Shown here: positions 8,899-17,822 of the stretch, one piece after another
How the letters are laid out: each line of letters opens with the position of its first letter
Numbering within the stretch: the first letter of the stretch is position 1
Source of the DNA: JBFJKD01 sp041600415
Lineage (GTDB): Bacteria; Pseudomonadota; Gammaproteobacteria; Pseudomonadales; Porticoccaceae
Assembly (NCBI GenBank): GCA_041600415.1
Contig: JBFIKF010000006.1
Coordinates: 124,001-188,000 of the forward strand
DNA: 64,000 bases
Reading direction: 5' to 3'
The notes under the pieces: generated by a model
What the model was told of the DNA's origin: nothing
Database searches by the model: none
Seen by the model: the letters and a program-made list of their open reading frames with translations, nothing else
Made by a program: the position numbers and the translations under genes

Positions 8899-9128
8899 TG
8901 GAATGTATTCCTGGCATTGGCCGTGGAGAAAGCAAAAATTTGCGTATGGAATCGAGTATCCGACTGCAGAGAACAACGCTGGATTTCCGCGCTGAATTCC
9001 AGCTTGAGAGCCGCAACAAACGCACGGAATTGTTTCAGCACGCCAGCTGACGGTTCCAGCATACCGGCCACAACGGCCTGCCCACTGCCGCACCAACCCT
9101 GGTGCCAAATATATTTAGACTTGGCCAT
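8895..9128 (-). CDS. Small hypothetical protein upstream of the Na/Pi cotransporter
   Basis: A 77-residue frame begins with ATG at 9128 (MAKSKYIWHQGWCGSG) and stops exactly at the GTG start of the cotransporter gene, giving a GTGA overlap typical of coupled genes. I do not recognise the family. It has no signal peptide or membrane segment and contains three Cys. The ribosome site is weak. It may be a real small gene, a leader peptide, or chance; the overlap is the main support. Confidence 0.35.
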   Translation of the reverse strand: MAKSKYIWHQGWCGSGQAVVAGMLEPSAGVLKQFRAFVAALKLEFSAEIQRCSLQSDTRFHTQIFAFSTANARNTFQ

Positions 9129-9201
9129 AGACCTGTAAACCCTTACTATCTTTTCCTGTTGGCTACACAGAGTCGCTATCATCATCGGCGGAGTCAAATT
9201 C

Positions 9202-9375
9202 ATGCATCGAATTATCACGCGCGCAGCTCTTATGACCACCCTGTTAGCCGCCCTCAGCGGATGCTCGCCGGAAGTAGGCAGTGAAGCCTGGTGTCAGCAA
9301 ATGAAGGATACACCAAGCGGCGACTGGAGCGGCAATCAGGCCACCGACTATGCGCGACACTGTCTGTTTAAATAG
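9202..9375 (+). CDS. DUF3012 family small lipoprotein
   Basis: This 57-residue gene is short but distinctive. It has a basic N-terminus (MHRIITRAAL), a hydrophobic stretch and a lipobox ending in SGC (Cys at about residue 21). The mature part has the DUF3012 pattern CSPEVGSEAWCQQM ... GDWSGNQATDYARHC. The protein is expected to be anchored to a membrane by lipidation. The ribosome site GGCGGAG lies about 8 nt upstream. Its function is unknown in the whole family. It is alone on the plus strand, divergent from the Na/Pi cotransporter and convergent with the phosphatidyltransferase gene. Confidence 0.85.
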   Translation: MHRIITRAALMTTLLAALSGCSPEVGSEAWCQQMKDTPSGDWSGNQATDYARHCLFK

Positions 9376-9415
9376 CCGCGTCCGAGCACACAGACTCCTC
9401 AATGGATCGGTAAAG

Positions 9416-10054
9416 TTACGTATCAGACTTGCGCGCGGCACGCCGTTCCCGACGCTGTTGCCGACGAGTACGCAGAATTTCCCGCTGGCGACGCATTAAT
9501 TCCCGCGCGTGAAATAAGGTGGGTATATTGGAGCGTTTGCGATTTAGCATAAACGTAATCAGCACTTCCTCAATCGCCACCCAGATGTGGAAGATAACCA
9601 CCAATCGAAATAATGCGGACATATCAAACAGCACCAGTAAAAAATAAGCCGGGGCCATTAACACCGCCGCCACCTTTGCGGCCCAGGTGTGGTAGCTCGG
9701 TAACTCGCGAAATTTTAGTAAACTGGTAAACAGAGGTACCAGGTAGGACGCAATGGCAAGATACAGGAACCAGGACTCCCGCTTAAAAATTGCCGGCCAC
9801 AACCACAGCAGACCAAGCACCATAGAACCGTAGGTGAGCATATCGCCCCAGCTATCGAGTTTCGCGCCAAGATTCGTACATTGATTCAGTCGCCGCGCCA
9901 GATAACCATCGGCACAGTCGGTAAACAGCGCAATCGCCAACAGGGACAGGAAAAGCTCCCGGTGTTGATAAAATGCACACCACAACAGTACGGGCACCAG
10001 TAGCAAGCGCACGCCGCTGACGGCATTGGCAATGGTGAGTCGGGATTCAACCAT
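9416..10054 (-). CDS. CDP-alcohol phosphatidyltransferase family protein
   Basis: An integral membrane enzyme of the family that transfers a phosphatidyl group from a CDP-alcohol to a second alcohol in phospholipid synthesis. The family signature DG-x2-AR-x8-G-x3-D-x3-D is complete: DGYLARRLNQCTNLGAKLDS followed by WGD. About five to six membrane segments follow. The 212-residue length fits PgsA-type enzymes, but the acceptor alcohol cannot be told from sequence alone. The C-terminal 30 residues are extremely Arg-rich (RRQREILRTRRQQRRERRAARKSD), probably at the cytoplasmic membrane face. Confidence 0.88.
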   Translation of the reverse strand: MVESRLTIANAVSGVRLLLVPVLLWCAFYQHRELFLSLLAIALFTDCADGYLARRLNQCTNLGAKLDSWGDMLTYGSMVLGLLWLWPAIFKRESWFLYLAIASYLVPLFTSLLKFRELPSYHTWAAKVAAVLMAPAYFLLVLFDMSALFRLVVIFHIWVAIEEVLITFMLNRKRSNIPTLFHARELMRRQREILRTRRQQRRERRAARKSDT

Positions 10055-10202
10055 GGCTAATCTTCATCGCGTTCCGCCACAACAGGCATGGTTGCGCCGA
10101 GCGTAGCCAGCAGAGCTGTTGCTCGCCAGAAATGCGGTACCTATTGACTCGTTCGATAGAAAAAATTGCAAACTCACGCTTTCCATCCCGACGTTTTTTA
10201 TA

Positions 10203-10958
10203 TTACAGGCCGCGCTGACGTACCGCCTCGAACAGGCAGATACCCGCTGCCACCGACACATTAAGACTCTCAACGACCCCTGCCATCGGTATCTTTGCGG
10301 TAGTGTCGCATTGTTCCCGGGTCAGTCGACGTAGACCTTTTTCCTCGGCACCGACAATCAACGCGAGGGGGCCGCGCAGATCTACATCGTAAATTGAGTG
10401 CTCCGCTTCACCGGCCATACCTACCAACCACAACCCCTTGTCCTGCAACTGGCGCAGCGACCGCGCCAGATTGGTGACTACGACAAACGGCACCACTTCA
10501 GCGGCACCACTGGCAACTTTGCGGACGGTTGCGGTAATTCCCACCGCCCGATCTTTGGGTGCCAGCACCGCATGTACGCCTGCGGCACCCGCCGAACGCA
10601 GGCAGGCACCGAGATTGTGGGGGTCGGTCACCCCATCCACCACCAGCAACAACGGCGGCACCATCAATGTATCCAGCAGTGTGTGCAGAAAGCGTTCGTC
10701 ATGGATTTGCCCGCTGCGACACAAGGCTATAATTCCCTGGTGATGCTCCCCGGCTAACTGATCGAGCTGTTCGTTCCCTGCCGGAGTGACAGGAATATCA
10801 AGCGCCCCTGCCAACGCCAGTAATTTCTTAACGCGATGATCGTGCTGGCGACCACGCAAAAAACGTATTTCAACAACGCGTTCGGCATCGGTTTTGAGTA
10901 GCGTTTGCACAGTGTGTAAACCGTATACCCATTCCGCATCTGGATCATTTTCGCTCAT
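10203..10958 (-). CDS. rlmB: 23S rRNA (guanosine-2'-O-)-methyltransferase RlmB
   Basis: A SPOUT-class enzyme that methylates the 2'-OH of G2251 in 23S rRNA. The N-terminal substrate-binding domain starts with WVYGLHTVQTLLKTDAERV. The C-terminal trefoil-knot domain has the family motifs VVDGVTDPHNLGACLRSA, IVGAEEKGLRRLT and PMAGVVESLNVSVAAGICLFE. The 251 residues match the family. It lies downstream of rnr on the same strand, the usual rnr-rlmB order, with a 238-bp gap. Confidence 0.97.
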   Translation of the reverse strand: MSENDPDAEWVYGLHTVQTLLKTDAERVVEIRFLRGRQHDHRVKKLLALAGALDIPVTPAGNEQLDQLAGEHHQGIIALCRSGQIHDERFLHTLLDTLMVPPLLLVVDGVTDPHNLGACLRSAGAAGVHAVLAPKDRAVGITATVRKVASGAAEVVPFVVVTNLARSLRQLQDKGLWLVGMAGEAEHSIYDVDLRGPLALIVGAEEKGLRRLTREQCDTTAKIPMAGVVESLNVSVAAGICLFEAVRQRGL

Positions 10959-11196
10959 GAATTTTCCACATAATTAAGGAGCATATTGCGCTCGACAAAC
11001 CTATTCTGGAAAGAGAACAGTTTACGGTAACGTCCGCGTCCGCTGCTCGGCGCTGACCAATACAGCAAGCGTGCCCGGATAATAATAACGATACTAAAAG
11101 CCATCGCGGAAAAAATACAATTTCCTTATAAAGAGATTGCACCAATTTCCCTGTTCTATGTTCGCGGCAATCCGCGCTCTTGTAGATCAAAATCGT

Positions 11197-13731
11197 TTAA
11201 CGACGTCTCCCGGTGCGCTCCGTTCGCGCAGATTTATTTTTTCCTTTGTCACGCGCCGCCTGTTTTTTTTCGTTGCCTTCACCGCCTGCTGGTCCGCCTT
11301 TACGGCGTGCAGATTCGGATGCCGGTTGCGTTGCTGCGCCAGTTTTAGTTTTGGAGCCGGCCGCTACTTTCCCACGGGAACGCGGCCTGTTTTTCCCCCG
11401 CCCGGAACGTTTCTCCTGTGCCGGTCGTGCGCCTCCTGAAGGTTGCAGTTTACCTTCGTCCGCTGTACGCCCAGTTTTGCCGCGACGACTTTTACCAGTG
11501 CCCTCCACCAGGTCAAAATCAATCTTGCGCTCGTCCAGATCGACGCGAGTGACCCGCACTTTGAGTCGATCGCCAAGGCGGAATACGCGGCGCGTGCGCT
11601 CCCCCACCAGCCGGTGATGGGCGGGTTCATGTACGTAGTAATCCTTGGGCAGCCCGGTGATGTGCACCAACCCGTCGATATACAGATCTTCCAGCTCCAC
11701 AAACAAACCGAAACCGGTGACCGACGTTACCACCCCGGCAAATTCTTCCCCGACCCGATCGAGGAGGTATTCGCACTTAAGCCAGTTGACCACCGTGCGC
11801 GTGGCATCGTCGGCACGACGCTCGGTGACTGAACACTGCTGACCCGCGGCGACTATATCCGCACCCTCGTAGGGATAGTGGTAGCGCAATTCCTGCCGCG
11901 GTGCGCCCCGGACCCGCTGTAAATGTGCGGAGCGCCCCTTGCTGCGCAGCAGGCCGCGTATCGCCCGGTGCACCAGTAGATCCGGATAGCGCCGAATCGG
12001 CGACGTAAAGTGCGCATATGCCTCGTAGTGCAGTCCGAAATGGCCAATATTGTCGGGCGAATAAACCGCCTGTGTCATGGAGCGCAGCATCACCGACTGA
12101 ATAATCGGCGCGTCGGGGCGATCGGCGATTTTTTTCAGCACCGTCTGGTAATCCGCCGGCGTCGGATCGTCACCACCGGGCAATCCCAGCCCCAGCTCCC
12201 CCAAAAACTCCCGCAAAGCTGTAAGTTTTTCTGCCCGCGGCCTATCGTGCACCCGGTATAAAGTCGGCAACTGACTCTTGAGGAGCAATTGCGCTGCACA
12301 CACGTTGGCGCACAGCATGCACTCCTCGATAAGCCGATGAGCCTCGGTGCGTTCACTGGGAATTATTTGTTCAATTTTGCGCTGCGCGTCGAATAGAATA
12401 CGCGTGTCACCCGTTTCAAAATCGATGGCCCCGCGGCGTTGTCGAGCCGCCAGGAGTACGCGATACAAATCGTGCAAATGATCAATATGGGGTACCACCG
12501 CCCGAAATTGCTGGCGGATGGTGCTGTCGCTGTCACCCCGCTGGGCAAGCATGCCCGCCACCTGGGTATAGGTCAGCCTGGCCCGAGAATACATCACCCC
12601 CTCGTAGAACATAAAACTGGTTACCGTGCCGGTTTTGTCGATGCGCGCTTCACACACCATGCATAACCGCTCGACCTCCGGCTTTAGCGAACACAGGCCA
12701 TTGGACAGCTTCTCCGGCAACATAGGCACCACCTGCCCCGGAAAATAGACCGAATTGCCGCGCCGCAGCGCCTCTCTATCCAGCGCGGAGCCGGGCCTGA
12801 CGTAATGGGCTACATCGGCAATGGCCACCAGCAACCGCCAGCCGCCACCCCGCACCGGTTCGCAGTACACCGCGTCATCGAAGTCCCGGGCATCTTCGCC
12901 ATCAATGGTAACCAACGGCAAGGCGCGCAGGTCCACTCGGAAGTCTCGGTCAGCAGGCTGCACCTCATCAGCGATGGCCGCAAGGTCCGCAGCAATCTCC
13001 GCCGACCAGGTATTGGGAATACCGAAATTATAGATCGCGGTCTCGATTTCCATGCCCGGCGCCAAATGCTCGCCCAGCACACGCACCACCCGGCCCGCCG
13101 GTTGATTTTGCCGGGAAGGCTGACGGGTAATTGCCACCAGCACGATTTGTCCGCGCTCGGCGTGATTGGCATCCTCCGCCGCAATCTGAATATCCTGACC
13201 AATACGCGGGTTGTCGGGACGCACAAAATGAATGCCGCTTTCGACAAAATAGCGCCCCACCAGTTGCTCGGTGCGGTGCTCTACCACTTCGACAATCGAG
13301 CCCTCGAGACGCCCCCGGTTATCCTCACCGGCGATGCGCACCAGTACCTCATCGCCATCGAAAACCCGGCGCATCTGGCGGCTCGACAGGAAAATATCTG
13401 GCTCGCCTGCGCCGGGCACCACAAAGCCAAAACCATCGGGGTGGCCAACCACTCGACCTTTAATCAAATTCATTTTGTCGAGGGTGCCATAGGCGCCGCG
13501 ACGATTTTTTACCACCTGTCCGTCGCGCTCCATGGCCGCGAGGCGGCGGCGCAAGGCTTCCACAGGATCCGCATCGTGCAGTTGCAATTCCCGACACAGC
13601 TCTTCGTGAGTCAGCGGACCGATACTGCTTCGTAGAAAGTCCAGAATATATTCGCGACTGGGGATGGGATTATCGTATTTGTCCGCCTCGCGGGCGGCAT
13701 AGGGATCGGACACTCGGTCTTTCTTTTTCAT
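11197..13731 (-). CDS. rnr: Ribonuclease R
   Basis: This 3'-5' hydrolytic exoribonuclease degrades structured RNA and takes part in rRNA and tmRNA quality control. The order is a winged-helix N-terminal domain (SREYILDFLRSSIGPLTHEEL), two cold-shock domains, the RNB catalytic domain with the acidic cluster in TIDGEDARDFDDAVY, an S1 domain (FAGVVTSVTGFGLFVELED) and a long basic tail of about 100 residues rich in Lys, Arg and Gly. ATG at 13731 with CAGGAA upstream is chosen over a frame that extends to 13899 into the tRNA gene. From it the protein has 844 residues, slightly above the family norm because of the tail. Confidence 0.97.
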   Translation of the reverse strand: MKKKDRVSDPYAAREADKYDNPIPSREYILDFLRSSIGPLTHEELCRELQLHDADPVEALRRRLAAMERDGQVVKNRRGAYGTLDKMNLIKGRVVGHPDGFGFVVPGAGEPDIFLSSRQMRRVFDGDEVLVRIAGEDNRGRLEGSIVEVVEHRTEQLVGRYFVESGIHFVRPDNPRIGQDIQIAAEDANHAERGQIVLVAITRQPSRQNQPAGRVVRVLGEHLAPGMEIETAIYNFGIPNTWSAEIAADLAAIADEVQPADRDFRVDLRALPLVTIDGEDARDFDDAVYCEPVRGGGWRLLVAIADVAHYVRPGSALDREALRRGNSVYFPGQVVPMLPEKLSNGLCSLKPEVERLCMVCEARIDKTGTVTSFMFYEGVMYSRARLTYTQVAGMLAQRGDSDSTIRQQFRAVVPHIDHLHDLYRVLLAARQRRGAIDFETGDTRILFDAQRKIEQIIPSERTEAHRLIEECMLCANVCAAQLLLKSQLPTLYRVHDRPRAEKLTALREFLGELGLGLPGGDDPTPADYQTVLKKIADRPDAPIIQSVMLRSMTQAVYSPDNIGHFGLHYEAYAHFTSPIRRYPDLLVHRAIRGLLRSKGRSAHLQRVRGAPRQELRYHYPYEGADIVAAGQQCSVTERRADDATRTVVNWLKCEYLLDRVGEEFAGVVTSVTGFGLFVELEDLYIDGLVHITGLPKDYYVHEPAHHRLVGERTRRVFRLGDRLKVRVTRVDLDERKIDFDLVEGTGKSRRGKTGRTADEGKLQPSGGARPAQEKRSGRGKNRPRSRGKVAAGSKTKTGAATQPASESARRKGGPAGGEGNEKKQAARDKGKNKSARTERTGRRR

Positions 13732-13846
13732 AATTTCCTGATTAATACAGTCGCCGACCAACACCTTTGCTCGCCGGGAATTGACAATAGTGGGGCCGAA
13801 CAGTAAAGTTCGCAACCCCGAATAAGTGCGCCTCCTATTCGTCGTT

Positions 13847-13933
13847 GCCCAGGTGGTGAAATTGGTAGACACGCTAGCTTCAGGTGCTAGTGATCGCAAG
13901 GTCGTGGAGGTTCAAGTCCTCTCCTGGGCACCA
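13847..13933 (+). tRNA. tRNA-Leu(CAG)
   Basis: An 87-nt class II tRNA. The acceptor stem GCCCAGG pairs with CCTGGGC; discriminator A and an encoded CCA follow at 13930-13933. The anticodon stem CTAGC/GCTAG encloses the loop TTCAGGT, giving anticodon CAG. A long variable arm (TGATCGCAAGGTCGTG) and a GGTTCAAGTCC T-arm are present. It is divergent from rnr. Confidence 0.97.
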
Positions 13934-13991
13934 ATCTTGTTAGCGATCAGTCCTCAGGCTGGGTATCGCTGGCATCGCTCCCGCCGTTGAG

Positions 13992-14057
13992 GCAGCCACG
14001 CAGCCTCTACATCCCCGGGATTCGCCGCCTGACTATTTAGGTTCCCAGCGTGGCTGC
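13992..14057. promoter_or_regulatory. Long-range inverted repeat between tRNA-Leu and the AEC transporter
   Basis: A perfect 10-bp arm GCAGCCACGC (13992-14001) faces GCGTGGCTGC (14048-14057) across 46 bp. It lies between the 3' end of tRNA-Leu and the 3' end of the convergent AEC transporter gene. It could form a hairpin in transcripts from either side and act in termination; there is no clear T-tract. Confidence 0.35.
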
Positions 14058-14066
14058 TTCTCTACC

Positions 14067-14999
14067 CTAAACTAAAATCAATTGTTTCAGATAGGGTGCC
14101 AGCAGCACATAAACTGCCGTAGTGGCCGTGAGGGCCGCGCTAAATAGCGCGGAATCGAGACGAAAACGCTCGCAAATTGCGATGCCCACGGCAACCGAAG
14201 GCGCAATGGCGGTGACGGCGGTCGCGGTTAACAGCTCATTCTCGAGCCCAATGCCAACACCCACTGTCAGGCAAATGGCCAGTGCTGCGCCATGCCGAAT
14301 CAGCATCACCGGCGCCAATACCTGCCACTGGCTTAGGCCGCGCAGCGTGAAGGTTGTGCCCACCAGAAACAACAGCAGCGGAACAGCAGCTTGTCCGAAC
14401 AACATGCAGGCCGCCACTACCGGCTCGGGGACTGCGACACCAGCGCCGGTGCAGGCGAGCGCCACCAGCACTGCCCAGAAGGGTGGCATACGCAGGAACA
14501 CCAGACCCGTGCGCCAACCGGCCCGAGCACCCTCTCCGTACCAGCTCGCCACCACCACGCCCAGAGACCAGCTGATGGGAAGATTGGCCAGCATTTCATA
14601 GATCAGAGGTACCCGAGTTAACCCGACCCCCTCCGCAAACAGGCCATCGACAGCCGCCACTGCGGCCCCCAGGCCGTTACCAAAACTGGCTGCCAGCACT
14701 GCCGCGCCCGCCTGTGCACGGGATATCCATCCACAACGTAACATCACCCCAAACCACGCCATCGACAGCGCCATCCCCCCCAATATGACGGTGGCCGCGA
14801 CCACGGGGACTTGAAACAACGCGGCATTGGGGGGAGCATTCAGGAATACTCCCAGAATCAAAGCCGGGACCAGCACGTTAATAATCAGACTGTTTAATAC
14901 GGTGCGAACTTGCGCAATTGGAATACCACCCGGTTCCCACTGGCGCCAGGCCGTGCCCACCAGCAACACGCAGATCATCGGTATCAATTTATCCCACAT
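14067..14999 (-). CDS. AEC family (auxin efflux carrier-like) transporter
   Basis: A 310-residue inner-membrane protein with about ten hydrophobic segments in two halves, in the pattern of the auxin efflux carrier family. Family-like features are the N-terminal segment LNSLIINVLVPALILGVF, the central SFGNGLGAAV break and the later RHGAALAICLTVGVGIG. Members carry malonate, malate or other organic acids; the substrate here cannot be read from sequence. It is divergent from the TIM-barrel hydrolase across a 387-bp gap, so the two may share regulation. The start at 14999 is the first Met before a clear membrane segment. Confidence 0.8.
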   Translation of the reverse strand: MWDKLIPMICVLLVGTAWRQWEPGGIPIAQVRTVLNSLIINVLVPALILGVFLNAPPNAALFQVPVVAATVILGGMALSMAWFGVMLRCGWISRAQAGAAVLAASFGNGLGAAVAAVDGLFAEGVGLTRVPLIYEMLANLPISWSLGVVVASWYGEGARAGWRTGLVFLRMPPFWAVLVALACTGAGVAVPEPVVAACMLFGQAAVPLLLFLVGTTFTLRGLSQWQVLAPVMLIRHGAALAICLTVGVGIGLENELLTATAVTAIAPSVAVGIAICERFRLDSALFSAALTATTAVYVLLAPYLKQLILV

Positions 15000-15386
15000 A
15001 AAAAAACTCCGGGGCGGAACACAAGCAAATTAGTGCGTTATAGCCGTACAAATTGGGCACCTTATACAGAAAGCCGATGGCTGGCAGTATAAACCTTGCT
15101 GACCGTTTCCAGTCCACCAGCAACTGGCTTCACCCGACTTCGACACCATAAGTGGAAAAATTTCGTTCTAAGTTGTCCAGCTTGCCAGGGATGGAGATGT
15201 CCTGTCGCTCAGCACCCGGTGTGGATGTCAGTGATCGAAGTTGATCTAACCACTGGTTATTAAATTGTTATGCGCACCGCGGACACCCTGTTGCATTGCA
15301 AAAACAAGCGCGTACCATTCGGTCTGGGTAACACTGATCGATAACAATCACCGATGTCAACCTAATTACCGATAAGGAACCGCCCC
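15000..15386. other. 387-bp divergent intergenic region (AEC transporter / amidohydrolase)
   Basis: No coding sequence is convincing. It must hold the promoters of both divergent genes. A near-palindrome AACCACTGGTT lies at 15249-15259; its CCACTGGTTA core recurs inside the palindrome at 16451-16486. A good AAGGAA ribosome site lies before the GTG at 15387. Confidence 0.5.
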
Positions 15387-16430
15387 GTGGCCGATCACAA
15401 ATACGAAGGTCTTCAGATAAACAACCCATTAGTAATCGATCCAGCATGGCTCGCACAGGTACAGGAAGAGGTTGTCGATCCCGAGCGTGTCATTATCGAT
15501 ACCCACCACCACCTGTGGTCCCCCGGCGGGCTGATTGAGTACTCGCTGGAAGATCTTTGGGCGGACACGGGCAGTGGCCATAACGTGGTAAAAACCGTAT
15601 TTATGGAATGCCACTCCAATTATTACGACGAGGGCCCCGAGCATCTACGCTCTCTGGGGGAAGTGGATTATGTGACAGAGCTGGCGGAACGCACCGACCA
15701 GGACACCGACGGCCGCGCCAAAATCGCCGCCATGGTGACCAATTTTGACCTGCGCCAAGGGGACGGCGTGGAAGACTTGGTCCACCGCCACCGAGCAGCG
15801 AGCAAGGGCCGATTTCGCGGTATTCGCCAGGCGCTGGCTAACGCGCGGCCGAATGAAGGCATCTTACTGGAGGCCGCAGGGCCACAGGATTTGTATAAGG
15901 ACCCCGACTTTCTGCGCGGTATGCAGGTGCTGGGCAAGATGGGGCACACCTATGACTCCTGGCACTATCACTACCAAAATCCGGAATTTGCGGCCCTGGC
16001 CCGCGCCGTACCAGATACCACCATGGTGCTGGACCATTTTGGTACACCCCTGGGCAGTGGGGTCTACGCCAACCGGCGCAAGGAGGTTTTCGAGCAATGG
16101 AAAAAGGATATCGCCGACATCGCCAAATGCGACAACACCGTTGCGAAGCTGGGTGGCTTTGCCATGCCCGATAACGGCTGGGGCTGGAACGGTCGCGCCC
16201 TGCCACCGAGCTCCGACGAATTTGTGGCAGCGCAGGCCCCCTATTATCTGCATGTGATCGATTGCTTCACCCCCTACCGCTGTATGTTTGAAAGTAATTT
16301 CCCGGTGGACAAGTTATCGCTGTCGTACCAGGTGTTCTGGAATGGCGTAAAAAAGATCGTTAAGAATTTTTCGGAAGACGAGAAAAATGCCATGTTTTCC
16401 GGCACTGCTAACCGTGTGTATCGTCTATAA
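15387..16430 (+). CDS. Amidohydrolase family 2 (TIM-barrel) hydrolase
   Basis: A 347-residue cytoplasmic metal-dependent hydrolase of the COG3618/amidohydrolase_2 type, related to lactonases and decarboxylases. The metal-binding HxH appears in IIDTHHHLWSPGG (about residues 36-48), a conserved TMVLDHFGTP follows at about 213-222, and the C-terminal FESNFPVDK carries the conserved Asp. The start is GTG at 15387 with AAGGAA upstream; an ATG is lacking nearby. It is followed after 177 bp by an acyl-CoA dehydrogenase gene on the same strand, suggesting a role in degrading a lactone or ring-derived compound. The substrate is unknown. Confidence 0.85.
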   Translation: MADHKYEGLQINNPLVIDPAWLAQVQEEVVDPERVIIDTHHHLWSPGGLIEYSLEDLWADTGSGHNVVKTVFMECHSNYYDEGPEHLRSLGEVDYVTELAERTDQDTDGRAKIAAMVTNFDLRQGDGVEDLVHRHRAASKGRFRGIRQALANARPNEGILLEAAGPQDLYKDPDFLRGMQVLGKMGHTYDSWHYHYQNPEFAALARAVPDTTMVLDHFGTPLGSGVYANRRKEVFEQWKKDIADIAKCDNTVAKLGGFAMPDNGWGWNGRALPPSSDEFVAAQAPYYLHVIDCFTPYRCMFESNFPVDKLSLSYQVFWNGVKKIVKNFSEDEKNAMFSGTANRVYRL

Positions 16431-16450
16431 ATCTAGCGAGTTGATTGTGC

Positions 16451-16486
16451 GAATTCAATCCACTGGTTAACCGGTGGATTGAATTC
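16451..16486. promoter_or_regulatory. 36-bp near-perfect palindrome between amidohydrolase and acyl-CoA dehydrogenase
   Basis: Arm GAATTCAATCCACTGGTT (16451-16468) is the reverse complement of the right arm (16469-16486) at 17 of 18 positions; the one mismatch would be a G-U pair in RNA. It starts 20 bp after the amidohydrolase stop and ends 121 bp before the acyl-CoA dehydrogenase ATG. It could be a transcription terminator without a T-tract or a repressor operator. Confidence 0.6.
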
Positions 16487-16607
16487 CTGATGCTCTGCCT
16501 GACCAATCCATCAAGCGCCACCCATACTTGTACCAACAGGTGTACCAACGAGCGCTCCTGCCCTATGCTATTCAATCAATAGTCCCGTCATCGGCCGGAG
16601 CTTACCC

Positions 16608-17720
16608 ATGAATTTTGACCTGAACGAAGAACAAGTCATGTTGCGGGATAATCTGCGGGAGCACGATGAAAACGGGCTATACCCGTACGAAGTCTACGCA
16701 AAATGGGTGGAAATGGGCCTGCTCGGGCTGCCATTTCCGGAAGAATATGGCGGGTATGGCGGCGATATTATTGATATGGTTATTATCAGCGAGGAGCTTG
16801 GCCGCAAAGCCTACTCGTTTCTCGAAGCTTACGGCCTGTCGGTTTTCAGCGGCCTGACGCTGTTACACAACGGCAGTGAAATTCAGAAAAAACATTACCT
16901 GCCGAAACTGATTAACGGCGAGATCCGCATGTCTATCTCAATGACGGAACCGGATGCCGGTTCCGATGCGGGGCATATGCGTACCCTGGCGGTAGCGGAT
17001 GGTGACGGCTGGATCATTAACGGTCAGAAAGTGTTTTCTACTGCCGCCGATGCCCGGGACAATATCATTACCCTCTATTGCAAGACCGATACCACGGCAC
17101 CCTATCAGGAAGGTATCACCGCATTTCTCGTTCCCAACGATATCCCCGGAGTTGAGATCAGGCGACTGAAAACATTTGGTTGCAACATGCTCGGCCTAAA
17201 CGAAGTGTTTTTAGATAACGTGCGGGTTAGCGACAGTCAACGACTTGGGCAGGTACATGGCGGCTGGCAATGCATGCTGTCGGGCCTGATGTTTGAACGC
17301 ATTGTTACGTCGGCGGGTTACGTGGGCAATGCGCAGACCGTGGTCGACCAGGCCCTGGCGTATGCGTTGCAAAGAAACCAGTTTGGCAAAGCCATTGGCC
17401 AGTTCCAGGCCATTGCGCATATGCTGGCGGATATGCAAACCAACGTTGACGCTGCGCGCATGTTGATGCTGCGCGCGGCGGTGAAACTGTCCCGGGGTGA
17501 AAATGCCATGCGCGAGGTAGCCCAGGCCAAGCTGTTTGGATCGGAAACATTTGCCGAGGTGGCCAATCAGGGCATGCAGATAATGGGCGGTTATTCCTAC
17601 ATGATGGAATACGATATGCAGCGCCACTATCGCGACGCGCGCAGCACCACGATCGCGGCGGGTACTTCACAGATGCAACGAAATCTTATTGCAAACACCA
17701 TGGGGTTAAAAATTAAATAG
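16608..17720 (+). CDS. Acyl-CoA dehydrogenase with shortened N-terminal domain
   Basis: A flavoprotein that oxidises an acyl-CoA at the alpha-beta position. The middle domain motif ISMTEPDAGSD and the C-terminal NRNQFGKAIGQFQAIAH and GGYSYMMEYDMQRHYRDAR segments are typical. Two oddities are visible. First, the N-terminal helical domain goes from LRDNLR straight to EHDENGLYP; families normally have about 15-18 more residues there. Second, the position that carries the catalytic Glu in many members (YEGTSE) reads AAGTSQ. In isovaleryl-CoA-type enzymes the base lies elsewhere, so loss of activity is not proven. The length is 370 residues. Confidence 0.88.
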   Translation: MNFDLNEEQVMLRDNLREHDENGLYPYEVYAKWVEMGLLGLPFPEEYGGYGGDIIDMVIISEELGRKAYSFLEAYGLSVFSGLTLLHNGSEIQKKHYLPKLINGEIRMSISMTEPDAGSDAGHMRTLAVADGDGWIINGQKVFSTAADARDNIITLYCKTDTTAPYQEGITAFLVPNDIPGVEIRRLKTFGCNMLGLNEVFLDNVRVSDSQRLGQVHGGWQCMLSGLMFERIVTSAGYVGNAQTVVDQALAYALQRNQFGKAIGQFQAIAHMLADMQTNVDAARMLMLRAAVKLSRGENAMREVAQAKLFGSETFAEVANQGMQIMGGYSYMMEYDMQRHYRDARSTTIAAGTSQMQRNLIANTMGLKIK

Positions 17721-17822
17721 GGGTTGCTATGACTCTTTATTTTGAATACTCAGTTGTATGCACCAGCCCACTTGTAATTGGATCGACGGCAAATATATTC
17801 GGAAAAAAATTCTGCGCGTTCG

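Noticed and set aside
12805..13635. 276-codon plus-strand frame inside rnr
   Set aside because: Antisense to the RNase R catalytic domain, whose protein motifs are unmistakable on the other strand.
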